DNA from: Prorocentrum cordatum
Lineage: Eukaryota > Sar > Dinophyceae > Prorocentrales > Prorocentraceae
NCBI GenBank assembly: GCA_963575745.1
Contig: CAUYUJ010009779.1
Coordinates: 839,811 to 903,810, forward strand
DNA length: 64,000 nucleotides
Direction: 5' to 3'
Positions 40,233 through 49,356 of this stretch are shown one piece after another. The notes under the pieces were generated by a model. The model saw nothing but the letters and a program-made list of their open reading frames with translations, ran no database searches and was not told the DNA's origin. Made by a program: the position numbers and the translations under genes. The first letter of the stretch is position 1; every line of letters starts with the position of its first letter.

Positions 40233-41448
40233 GCACGGGGGTAAAAACAAAAAAACTCCTGCTGCTCCTCGTTTTCCAGCTCCTCCTGCGGTGCGTCGTT
40301 CTCCCTCGCCTCCTGCAGCCTGTCCTCATCATCCAGTTCCTCGCTCCCCATCCCCATGCTCCGACTTCCGTCCTCCTAACCATCCACCTGCTGAATCTCC
40401 CTCCCTCCATCCATCCCTCCCACCTCCCACCAGCGAGGGAGGGGAAGGGAGAGGGAGGACAAGTTAATACATGGGCCCTACTATTTGGCGGACAGCAGGG
40501 GAGAAGACAGGAGGGGTGAAGGAGGAGAGGGAGGAGGGCGGAGGGATGAGGGAAAGGGGGGTAGTAGAGGCGGGAGGAGGGGTTGGTTGCGGGAGGAGGG
40601 TGAGAAGAGCGTTGTCAAAGAGATGGGAGGAAACCGTGATGATTGGTGGGCGAAGACAAATGACGAGGGGGGATGCAGTCTGCTTTGTGTTGAAGACTCT
40701 TGGGGCAAGTAGTATCGCTTGCTTAGGTTTCAGTAGGGGAGGGGGGTCCACAGTGCAAGTGGTCGTGAAGGAAGGAAGTACGAGAAGAAGGAGAACGAAA
40801 CAGATGATGACAACGAGTGGGGGTTGGGGGTGGATGCTGCGGTGAAGAGGAGCCCTCTGAAAGGCTCCTGGGGACTTATAGAGTGAATCGGGGAGGACAA
40901 AATGGATGATGAGGTGGGGGGGAGGAGGAAGGATCAAGAGAGGGAAGGAAGCATGAGGAAGAGGAGTATAAGGCGGGGCCATGAAACAGGCGAGATAGTT
41001 TAGGCCGGGAGGAAAGTTAGGGAGAAGGAGGAACAACAGCAATGGAAGGACGGGGCAGAGAAAAGCGGGAGCGCAATCATAGGATGATGACGAGGGAAGC
41101 GCACGGAATGAACAACATCAAGTTGGTCTTCAAAATTCGCGGGGCAACAATGAGCCAAAAAAATCCCGGAGCGTCTTGATCGGAACTGCACCCAGGCACA
41201 GAGCAATCCGAACGAGTGGGAATGTGGTGGATTGCACTTCGCTTTCAAATCATGGGGGACTGGTCTCACTGCATCTTGACAACCAGGACATGGTCGATTG
41301 CCATTACCATGAACTGAAAGGGCCTTTGTCAACCCACTCCCGATCCCTACCCCGATATCGCGTTTTCGTCCCGATCCTCCTTCGAAGACGCCGGGGTCCA
41401 GAACCTCGGCGGCCAATACGAAGAAGCACTGACCAACTCGTGCTGTTT
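40233..41448. other. No recognisable gene in 1.2 kb
   Basis: The region is purine-rich on the plus strand at about 40430-41070, with weak GGA/GAG bias. Frames on the minus strand are open but reflect composition. A 10-nt spliced-leader-like word at 41151 is considered chance. Confidence 0.45.
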
Positions 41449-41610
41449 TCGGGAGCGGCAAAAGAGGCGGGCGTCCAAGAGGGGGGGGTACAAATCATGG
41501 CCGGCGGCATGTGCGCGGCCCAGGGGGGGGGGGCCAGGGACGTAATGGAATAAGAAGAGGCGCCATGAAATCTGGGAAAGTTTCGCTCCGTGGCGGCCCC
41601 CCAGGGCAGG
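41449..41610. mobile_element. GGCGGCATGTGCGCGGCCCA-family element, copy 2, right end lost
   Basis: Left end TTCGGGAGCGGCAAAAGAGG, core CATGGCCGGCGGCATGTGCG and AAGAGGCGCCATGAAATCTG. The homology fades after about 41590. Confidence 0.65.
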
Positions 41611-41636
41611 GAACATGTCTCGAGAGGCGCGGGCAT

Positions 41637-41894
41637 GGCGAACAGCATCAACAACATCGCCATCACCATCTCCACCACCATCACCATCACCATCCCCATC
41701 CCCATCCCCATCATCCCCACCATCCCCATCATCCCCATCATCCCCATCCCCATCCCCATCCCCATCCCCATCACCCTCCTCCTCCTCCTCCTCCTCCTCC
41801 TCCTCCTCCTCCTCATCGTCCTCATCCTCATCCTCATCCTCATCCTCATCCTCATCAGCATCATCATCATCACCATCACCATCACCATCACCAC

Positions 41895-41926
<32 letters not shown>

Positions 41927-42010
41927 GCATCATCATCATCATCAGCATCATCATCATCATCATCAACATCATCATCATCATCACCATCATCGTCATCACC
42001 ATATCATCAC
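41637..42010. repeat. Compound (CAT)n / (CCCATC)n / (CTC)n microsatellite
   Basis: CATCAC-type, then CCCATC hexamers (41695-41770), then CTC (41775-41812), then CAT/CATCAC to about 42010. Confidence 0.95.
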
Positions 42011-42654
42011 ATCATCGTGGCACAGACATGGCGAACAAGCTCAAGCCTCAGGACCCGTTTACCTCAGGACAGTCTTGCTTCACGGCGAGTCGCCGATCGT
42101 GCGCGGCTGAGTCGGCGCTGCTCTTGCAAAAGGGCTGGCTGGGCGGGGCAGCGCGGCTCGCCTCTGGGGATGACCCAGGAGACGTCGGGCTGTAGCCCCG
42201 CTGCAGCGACTGCCGCTGCGAGCTGGTCCTGGCACAGAGGCAGCCGACTGAAGCGCGGAGGGGGACCGCGTTCCGCGTACGGAAATTGGCGGCTCGCCAG
42301 TGGCAATGGGGCAGTGAGCCGACGTGTCAGCTCTTGGGGGGGGGGGCAATCAGAACGATAGTTATTGCACTGTGGCCCAATCCGCCCATCATCTCTCGCA
42401 TGTGCGCTGTTGTTGCCGTATCGTCTTACGCCCTCCGTCTCCGCTTGCGGGGCGATGGGCCTCCGTAGGCTGGCTCCTCGACCAGACCCTGGCCTGAGAG
42501 CCCAGGGAGGGCACAACGTCCTCGAATACGCGATGCATCGCCGACAGGGTGGGCGACAGGCTCTCGATGGCGAAGCCGAACCTTCCTGGGCGGGGTGGTT
42601 CTCATGCCGATCTTGGGAGTGAACGGGCGATGGGGGCCGATGCATTCCCACCTG
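42011..42654. other. No recognisable gene
   Basis: GC-rich mixed DNA with a G-run near 42334-42343. No supportable feature. Confidence 0.5.
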
Positions 42655-42867
42655 AGGCCTTGGAAACGGCAAGGCCGTGCTTTCACCGTTTCCCAAAAAA
42701 GGCCCCTTGAAAATGGACACGGCAAAAAAACGGAGACCGGAAACGGCAAAAAAACGGCTCCAGGATTGGAACCTGAGCCGGAAACGGTCAAAAAACGGCG
42801 ACGGAACCGGCAACAAAAACGGCAAAATGGAACCTGTACAAAAACGCCCCTGTCGTTTCCAGGGCCC
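42655..42867. mobile_element. TIR element with AAACGGCAAAAAAACGG core
   Basis: AGGCCTTGGAAACGGCAAGG at the left and CCCCTGTCGTTTCCAGGGCC at the right are imperfectly inverted. The core has repeated AAAACGG / GGAAACGGCAAAAAAACGG words. One copy. Confidence 0.55.
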
Positions 42868-42976
42868 ACTAAGCCTGAGCCCATCCCCTTTGCTGCTGCT
42901 CCTGATGCTTGGGCGTGTCTGGCCATCCTCGTCGCCCCAAGCGGACGCAGCTCGAGCACAGATGCCGGGGTGGGCA

Positions 42977-43154
42977 CAGTCGGGGCGTTGACCCAAGGAA
43001 CCCTAAATAAGGAACGGGGCCCCTTTTGTTTCCATAACTTAAATTTCGGTTCCCCATCGAAAACCTAAGGAGAACCTGAGGCAAGCTGCGAAACAATCAA
43101 GGAACGCCGAGCCCCTCCCCAACGAAAAGGGTTCCTTCTTCAACGCCCCGACTG
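42977..43154. mobile_element. 178-bp TIR element, CAGTCGGGGCGTTGA ends
   Basis: CAGTCGGGGCGTTGA, then AAGGAACCCT, at the left (42977-43003). The inverse AGGGTTCCTT, then TCAACGCCCCGACTG, ends at 43154. No target duplication was defined. One copy in the window. Confidence 0.75.
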
Positions 43155-43300
43155 TACCGGCACGGGTCCGGGAACGTGTCTTGCGCGGGGGCAGGGCGAT
43201 GGGCTCGGCAAGGAGCTGAGGCACGGGGCCTCGGGCCTGGGGCGGGCTCGGAGGCTCCTGGGAAAACTTTCATCGAAGAGCAGGGAAGCTGCCAGGACTG

Positions 43301-43465
43301 ACTACCTACCAGACCACCCCAACCCAACCCGAAGACCCGAATTTCGGGTTGGGGGGGATAAGGGTTCCACACGAGTTTTTTCGATGTTTCCCGACCCCCC
43401 CCCACTGGAAATCGAGGGTAAATCTGAGCCTTCGGGTTGGGTTGGGGTCGTTTGGTGGGCGGTGA
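43301..43465. mobile_element. MITE-like element, CCCAACCCAACCCGAAG family, copy 2, AGGACTG duplication
   Basis: 165 bp, nearly identical to 5093-5257. AGGACTG stands immediately outside both ends (43294-43300 and 43466-43472), fixing the borders at ACTACC on the left and GGTGA on the right. Confidence 0.85.
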
Positions 43466-43649
43466 AGGACTGCCACCGCCTTCGTAAAGCTGGCCGCCGA
43501 CACTGCGCAAATCCCGGAGAGGAGAGGTCGCTCCTGCGAGGCCCGACGTGGGCAGCTTGCTTGCGCGAGGATCCGCGCAGTCGTTCCCGCGGCGGTCGGG
43601 CGAAACACGCGGCTCGGCTGGCCATTCTGTTAGCAAGGGCTCCCAACTT

Positions 43650-43775
43650 CGCGCTTCGCGCTGCGCGAAGCGCGAATAACTTCGCGCTCTCGCGCCGCCT
43701 CCCAGGGGAGAAGAGGAGGAGGAGGAGGAATGGGAGCCGAACCGAGAAGCGCGAAGCGCGAATAACTTCGCGCCC
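43650..43775. repeat. Palindromic CGCGAAGCGCG patches, 25-bp direct repeat
   Basis: A 25-bp block starting GCGCGAAGCGCGAATAAC occurs at 43663-43687 and 43749-43773. It overlaps a self-complementary CTTCGCGC/GCGCGAAG run. Confidence 0.8.
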
Positions 43776-43924
43776 TCGAGGGCGCCCTTGATTAGCCAGG
43801 AAGGCCCAGAGACAACCAAGTAGACCCTCTGGAGGCAGATGTGATTCCTGGTGGCAGAAGGCCCACAACAGCTTTGAACAGTCCCGATGGGGGCCACAAC
43901 GGCGGGTCACGATGGGAGGCCGCG

Positions 43925-44105
43925 ACGGGACGATCGGGATGAGGATAGGGGCAGGGGTAGGGATAGGGATAGGGATAGGGGTAGGGGATAGGGATGAGGA
44001 TAGGGATGAGGATAGGGATAGGGACAGGGATAGGGATAGGGATAGGGATGAGGATAGGGATAGGATCGGGATGAGGATAGGGATAGGGGTAGGGATCCCG
44101 GGCTG
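43925..44105. repeat. (GGGATA)n / GATGAGGATA minisatellite
   Basis: About 28 hexamers of AGGGAT/GGGATA with inserted GATGAGGATAGGG units. The G-triplets at 6-bp spacing could form quadruplexes. Confidence 0.95.
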
Positions 44106-44631
44106 GAGATACAAGACAAATTAGGGATCGGGACGAAGATACGGATGAAAGCAACGAGAGGCCACGGGAGGCAACGGGCGGCCATGGGAGTCCATGGGAG
44201 TCCACAGGAGGCAACGTCACCCACCGCTTCCCGATCCGAGAGCGCACCTATCAGTTCGTAGACAACTTATGCAGAACCCTTACAGACATCCTGTTCATAT
44301 AAGAAGTAAACAAACGATTGGCTTGCTCCTGGCCTTTCTGGTCGTCTGTTTGGCTGGTCCGACGGCCCCCTCAAGCCTACTGCACCTTGGGATGGCCAAG
44401 CGAACGCGGCTGCGCACGGGGGAGGCCTGGGGACCGAAGCAGAACGAGAGGGCAAGAGAGTGCGACGGGTCCATGAGTGCAGTGCCCGAGCCTATCCTAT
44501 ACGTCAAGCTGCTCGTGCTTCGAAGCCGGGAGCCCGGTCCGGGACGCGGATTGAGGAGAAGCAGAGCGAGAGGGAGCGCGAGGGGTCAGCGGCTGCTGTC
44601 GCCGAGCCTGCAGCGGAGGCCAGGCCACAAG
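44106..44631. other. No recognisable gene
   Basis: Short CATGGGAGTC doublets near 44184-44205; otherwise no feature. Confidence 0.5.
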
Positions 44632-45075
44632 AGACCTTCCACAAGAAGCCCAGCCCCCAGACCCCAGGACGTCCCTCGACTTTTGGTGTGGGGACGTCAC
44701 GCTGTCCATGGCAAAACCGCATGCCGTGAAGGCCAGTCCACAAGAGACCTTCCATAAGAAGCCCAACCCCAAGACCCCAGGACGTCCACCGACTTTTGGT
44801 GTGGGAACGTCACGCTGTCCATGGCAAAACCACATGCCGTGGAGGCCAGTCCACAAGAGACCTTCTACAAGAAGCCCAATCCAAAAACCCTAGAACGTCC
44901 ACCGACTTTTGGTGTGGGAGCGTCACGCTGTCCATGGCAAAACCACATGCCGTGGAGCCCTGTCCACAAGAGATCTTCCACAAGAAGCCCAACCCCAAGA
45001 CTCCAGGACGTCCACCGACTTTTGGTGTGGGAGCGTCACGCTGTCCATGGCAAAACCATCGACCCCCCCCAAAAA
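44632..45075. repeat. ~113-bp tandem repeat, four units
   Basis: Units contain CCACAAGAGACCTTCCACAA, CCCCAGGACGTCCACCGACT, TTTTGGTGTGGGAACGTC and CACGCTGTCCATGGCAAAAC. A single diverged unit lies at 47836-47950, so the block borders a duplicated locus. Confidence 0.9.
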
Positions 45076-45134
45076 AAACAGGGCACCCTAGAGTTAAGTC
45101 GGGCGTTTCCTCCGACAGGGGGATGTTGGACGTT

Positions 45135-47310
45135 TTTTCCCAACCATCCTGTGGTGTTGGGTCCTCGTTTTGAAGAGACGGTGCCCCGCGTTCCCCTCCT
45201 CCTTCCTCCTCCCCCTCCTCCCTCCTCCCCCTCCTTGCCTCTGCTCTCGGCACACCTCTCACGCGTTTCGTAGCCCCATAGGGAGCTCCACCGAAGGCCC
45301 CAGTGGGGGTGTTCGCATGCGGTTCCCCCACCCAGGGCAGCGCTTTGTGGCCCCATGGGGAGCTCCACCGAAGGCCCCAGTGGGGGTGTTCGCATGCGGT
45401 TCCCCCACCCAGGGCAGCGTTTCGTGGCCCCATAGGGAGCTCCACCGAAGGCCCCAGTGGGGGTGTTCGCATGCGGTTCCCCCACCCAGGGCAGCGTTTC
45501 GTAGCCCCATAGGGAGCTCCACCGAAGGCCCCAGTGGGGGTGTTCGCATGCGGTTCCCCCACCCAGGGCAGCGTTTCGTGGCCCCATAGGGAGCTCCACC
45601 GAAGGCCCCAGTGGGGGTGTCGCATGCGGTTCCCCCACCCAGGGCAGCGTTTCGTAGCCCCATAGGGAGCTCCACCGAAGGCCCCAGTGGGGGTGTTCGC
45701 ATGCGGTTCCCCCACCCAGGGCAGCGTTTCGTGCCCCATAGGGAGCTCCACCGAAGGCCCCAGTGGGGGTGTTCGCATGCGGTTCCCCCACCCAGGGCAG
45801 CGTTTCGTAGCCCCATAGGGAGCTCCACCGAAGGCCCCAGTGGGGGTGTTCGCATGCGGTTCCCCCACCCAGGGCAGCGTTTCGTGGCCCCATAGGGAGC
45901 TCCACCGAAGGCCCCAGTGGGGGTGTTCGCATGCGGTTCCCCCACCCAGGGCAGCGTTTCGTAGCCCCATAGGGAGCTCCACCGAAGGCCCCAGTGGGGG
46001 TGTTCGCATGCGGTTCCCCCACCCAGGGCAGCGTTTCGTGGCCCCATAGGGAGCTCCACCGAAGGCCCCAGTGGGGGTGTTCGCATGCGGTTCCCCCACC
46101 CAGGGCAGCGTTTCGTGGCCCCATAGGGAGCTCCACCGAAGGCCCCAGTGGGGGTGTTCGCATGCGGTTCCCCCACCCAGGGCAGCGTTTCGTAGCCCCA
46201 TAGGGAGCTCCACCGAAGGCCCCAGTGGGGGTGTTCGCATGCGGTTCCCCCACCCAGGGCAGCGTTTCGTGGCCCCATAGGGAGCTCCACCGAAGGCCCC
46301 AGTGGGGGTGTTCGCATGCGGTTCCCCCACCCAGGGCAGCGTTTCGTAGCCCCATAGGGAGCTCCACCGAAGGCCCCAGTGGGGGTGTTCGCATGCGGTT
46401 CCCCCACCCAGGGCAGCGTTTCGTGCCCCATAGGGAGCTCCACCGAAGGCCCCAGTGGGGGTGTTCGCATGCGGTTCCCCCACCCAGGGCAGCGTTTCGT
46501 AGCCCCATAGGGAGCTCCACCGAAGGCCCCAGTGGGGGTGTTCGCATGCGGTTCCCCCACCCAGGGCAGCGTTTCGTGGCCCCATAGGGAGCTCCACCGA
46601 AGGCCCCAGTGGGGGTGTTCGCATGCGGTTCCCCACCCAGGGCAGCGTTTCGTAGCCCCATAGGGAGCTCCACCGAAGGCCCCAGTGGGGGTGTTCGCAT
46701 GCGGTTCCCCCACCCAGGGCAGCGTTTCGTGGCCCCATAGGGAGCTCCACCGAAGGCCCCAGTGGGGGTGTTCGCATGCGGTTCCCCCACCCAGGGCAGC
46801 GTTTCGTGGCCCCATAGGGAGCTCCACCGAAGGCCCCAGTGGGGGTGTTCGCATGCGGTTCCCCCACCCAGGGCAGCGTTTCGTGGCCCCATAGGGAGCT
46901 CCACCGGAGGCCCCAGTGGCTGCTCTCGCATGCGGTTCCCCCACCCAGGGCAGCGCTTCGTGGCCCCATAGGGAGCTCCACCGAAAGCCCCCGTGGCGCA
47001 GTTCGCATGCGCTTCCCCCACCCAGGGCAGCGTTTCGTGGCACCATAGGGAGCTCCACCGAAGGCCCCAGTGGCGCAGTTCGCATGCGGTTCCCCCACCC
47101 AGGGCAGCGCTTCGTAGCCCCATAGGGAGCTCCACCGAAGGCCCGCCCCGGTGGCGCAGTCCGCATGCGGTTCCCCCATCCAAGGCAGCGCTTCGTGGCC
47201 CCATATGGAGCCCCACCGAAAGCGGCACCCACAACGCGTTACCAACAATTGCTTATGGTTGGGTCTTTCGCCAGGATAATTTTGTTTATATATATATATA
47301 TAAAAACTCT
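45135..47310 (+). mobile_element. Satellite-carrying dispersed unit, copy 6 (complete)
   Basis: Left end at 45135-45190 (TTTTTTCCCAACCATCCTG, TGTTGGGTCCTCGTTTTGAA, GACGGTGCCCCGCG), TCC-rich stretch at 45190-45240, array at 45259-47232. The right end at 47254-47310 (TATGGTTGGGTCTTTCGCCA, GGATAATTTTG) runs into (TA)n at 47284-47302. Confidence 0.8.
45259..47232 (+). repeat. 77-bp satellite array, about 25 units
   Basis: Units carry GGGAGCTCCACCGAAGGCCC, CAGTGGGGGTGTTCGCATGC, GGTTCCCCCACCCAGGGCAG and CGTTTCGTGGCCCCATAG. Adjacent units differ mainly in GTGGCCCC versus GTAGCCCC, and a few have 1-bp deletions. The last four (46905-47230) are more diverged, with GTGGCGCAGTTCGCATGC. 77 is not a multiple of 3, so the long frames drift through registers and are not genes. 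Confidence 0.97.
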
Positions 47311-47425
47311 CTAACTATTTTTTAAAAGACAACGCAAACATACTCAAAAACACGGTCCCCTGACTATTTTTGACTATTTTTGAATATTCCCCCTGTAGAG
47401 GGACAGGCAGGACTCAACCCTAGAG

Positions 47426-47835
47426 GCGAGCAAGGTGTTTCTTGGCACTGGCCTCCACTGCACGCCGCGGCGCTCCCGAGCCGGGGCCACCCCTGGGGGA
47501 GAGGCGGCCGCGCCGAGCGGGCGGCGCCGTGCCGGGGCCGAGGCGCTGCGGGGGGTGGGCCGCGCGAGGGCCCGCAGGCGACGGGTCGCGGCGTGCGAGC
47601 ACGTCATCCGCCCCGGCATGCGGCAAAGGGCTGCCTCGGCGGACGCCGCCTTTGCTGCAGCGCGCCTCTCGGAGGGCAGGAGCCAGGATGCTCCTCGATA
47701 ATCCTCGCCGAGAAGAAGTGCACACGTCCGAGCGATACCAAGAGAAAGGGGGCGGACAGCACCGCGACAGAGCAGGTCCCGTGGCGGAGTTGGGTGTGGC
47801 TGAGCCGCTGGCACGCCAGGAGATTCAGCAAGACA
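47426..47835. other. No recognisable gene; right-end fragment of a GGACGTCC element
   Basis: GC-rich DNA. AGAAGAAGTGCACACGTCCG at about 47709-47728 and GAGCGATACCAAGAG match the right end of the element at 49357-49483; the rest of that element is absent. Confidence 0.55.
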
Positions 47836-48228
47836 TGCAGTGGAGGCCAGTCCACAAGAAACCTTCCACAAGAAACCCAACCCCGAGACCCCAGGGCGTC
47901 CATTGCCTTTTGGTGTGGGGACGTCCCGCCTTCCACAGCAAAACCATCGAAGCCCAAGAAACCCAGGGCACCCTGGAGGCACGCAGGGTTTGGAGGCCTG
48001 GGAATGGGCACCAACACCAACACAGAGGGTTTTCCTCCACAGAGGGAAGATGATCCTAGATTTCGGCGTTGGTGGTAATACTTTGGTGACCTTGGAAGCC
48101 CGAATATTACCACCATCACCGAGATCGGGATCTTTGTCCCTCGGTGGATGCACAACGCCGATATCGGTGTTGGTGTCAATATTTAGGCCTGCGAAGGGTG
48201 CTTCTTGGCATGGGCCTCCACTGCAAGG
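47836..48228. mobile_element. 393-bp inverted-repeat locus with a nested AGGCCT element
   Basis: TGCAGTGGAGGCCAGTCCAC at the left and CTTGGCATGGGCCTCCACTGCA-type sequence at the right (ending 48228) are inverted. The left part is one diverged unit of the 113-bp repeat at 44.6 kb. The AGGCCT element 47993-48193 sits within it. Confidence 0.6.
47993..48193. mobile_element. AGGCCT-CACCAACACC MITE-like element, copy 2
   Basis: AGGCCTGGGAATGGGCACCA at the left; ATCGGTGTTGGTGTCAATA then TTTAGGCCT at the right. High similarity to 25678-25883 over its length. Confidence 0.78.
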
Positions 48229-48371
48229 CACATGCAGGAGTGTCGTCGACGGGCTCGGAGACCCCCTGCGGGGCGAGCCACCGCCGCGCGTGGGGGGCCG
48301 CAATCGGAACGTTCGCAGAAAATCCACTGGGTGTTTCTGCGGGCGGGACCAGACTTGTTCAGAGTACCAGA

Positions 48372-48720
48372 AAAGTTGAAAAAAAACAACACCTAGGGGA
48401 ATAAGGCATCAACAAAGGCGGCATCACGCCTATCGCTGCAGCTTGAGACCCCACGCCGAAGAACTCGCAGAGGGGGGCAGGGCGAGGGGGGAAGGCTTCT
48501 TAGAAGCACCCCTGTTTCTTAGAAGGCGCGGGCCTTGTCTGTAAATGTAAGGCCCGCGGTTTCTAAGAAGCAGCCTCCTTCTAAGAAGCCTTTCCCCCCT
48601 CCCCCTACCCCCCTCTGCGCGCCGCCAAAAAGTTGAAAACCACCTGGGTGAACAAGGCATCAACGAAGGCGGCAGCACGCCTGCCGCTGCAGCTTGAGGC
48701 CCCACGCCGAAGAACTCGCT
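48372..48720. repeat. ~98-bp direct repeat flanking an inverted-repeat element
   Basis: AAAAGTTGAAAA, AAGGCATCAACAAAGGCGGC, CGCTGCAGCTTGAGACCCCA and CGCCGAAGAACTCGC (48372-48469) recur with few changes at 48625-48720. The segment between them is a separate palindromic element. Confidence 0.9.
48470..48627. mobile_element. Palindromic element, CTTCTTAGAAG type
   Basis: AGAGGGGGGCAGGGCGAGGG then GGAAGGCTTCTTAGAAG at the left. The near-perfect inverse at the right is CTTCTAAGAAGCC then TTTCCCCCCTCCCCCTACCC. It resembles the CTTCTCAGAAGG family in plan but not in exact sequence. Confidence 0.75.
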
Positions 48721-49345
48721 ACCGCGGGGGCGAGACCACACTGCAGCCCGCAAACGTGGTGGAGGCCGCTAGATGGCGCCAACAAATCGCCGCTGTACTC
48801 GACAACATTGCCGTCCCCATATAGGACCAGCGGCACCGTGCGCCCGCCCTGTCCCACAGGAGAAGGGTACTCCAAGTCTGAACTCGCCAAAATGGAACCA
48901 CACCCGCTCACTACTAGACGGACAGGGAGGGCGGGGTACAGGTGCGCAAGGAAGACCACCTCCGATGACCAGGCAACCAGGCCCTGAAAACTGTTAGACG
49001 AGCGCGTTCCACTACTTGCAAAAATAACTACTCGCAAATGGCCTCGATCCGCCGCGCGGGATCTACGATCAAATACATCGAAGCAGGGACGCGTTTTTTT
49101 TCTGACGTTTGCGAGTAGGCACTTTACGAGTAGTGGAACGCGCTCGGTGAACTTTGGCGCACTCGACGAGCCTTGACCCCAAGCCGCCGACGACTTCGAA
49201 GCTGATGGTCTCGACCCGCTGAGGTTCGGGGCTCCCTTCCACTTGGCCACCCCCTTGGCCAGAGCTACAGTGCCGGGGGCCACCCTGACGAGACGGCAAA
49301 CGCGCGGCCGCTCCACGCCTAGGAGGCCACCCACGACTTCCATCT
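48700..49345 (-). pseudogene. Degenerate coding-like sequence of unknown function, split by a 148-bp element
   Basis: Read on the minus strand, protein-like segments follow one another. First comes EMEVVGGLLGVERPRVCRLV with VAPGTVALAKGVAK (about 49230-49345), then in a shifted frame VETISFEVVGGLGSRLVECA to about 49150. After the element at 48999-49146 the segment resumes with QGLVAWSSEVVFLAHLYPAL, VRLVVSGCGSILASSDLEYP and VPLVLYGDGNVVEYSGDLL to about 48740. Hydrophobic beta-like runs and low repeat content argue for former coding. No domain was recognised, and at least one frameshift plus the insertion would disable it. Confidence 0.35.
48999..49146. mobile_element. 148-bp TIR element, CGAGCGCGTTCCACTACT ends
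   Basis: CGAGCGCGTTCCACTACT at 48999-49016 is inverted at the right end (49129-49146). The inner arms CTACTCGCAAA / TTTGCGAGTAG extend the pairing to about 40 bp. No clear target duplication. It interrupts the coding-like sequence at 48.7-49.35 kb. Confidence 0.8.
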
Positions 49346-49356
49346 CAGCGCGCCCC

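Larger units (their letters stand above)
45094..47416. mobile_element. Composite TIR element (GTCGGGC family) containing the 77-bp satellite, 9-bp target duplication
   Basis: The left end TTAAGTCGGGCGTTTCC then GACAGGGGGAT, and the right end ATTCCCCCTGTAGAGGGACA then GGCAGGACTCA, are imperfectly inverted. ACCCTAGAG flanks both ends (45085-45093 and 47417-47425). The right 110 bp resembles the interior of the short family members at 1216 and 58217. The family member therefore came first and the satellite unit was inserted into it, or the satellite was acquired as cargo. Confidence 0.75.

Noticed and set aside
41151-41170. Inverse DinoSL relict (TGAGCCAAAA)
   Set aside because: A 10-nt match only; expected by chance in a window of this size.
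45259-47232. Regular repeats resembling a CRISPR array
   Set aside because: Units are contiguous and near identical with no unique spacers, and the genome is eukaryotic.
45036-47248. Minus-strand open frames of 650-810 residues at 45.0-47.25 kb
   Set aside because: They are translations of a 77-bp satellite in drifting registers. The same sequence is open in several frames and the peptide is a three-register mixture of one short repeat.
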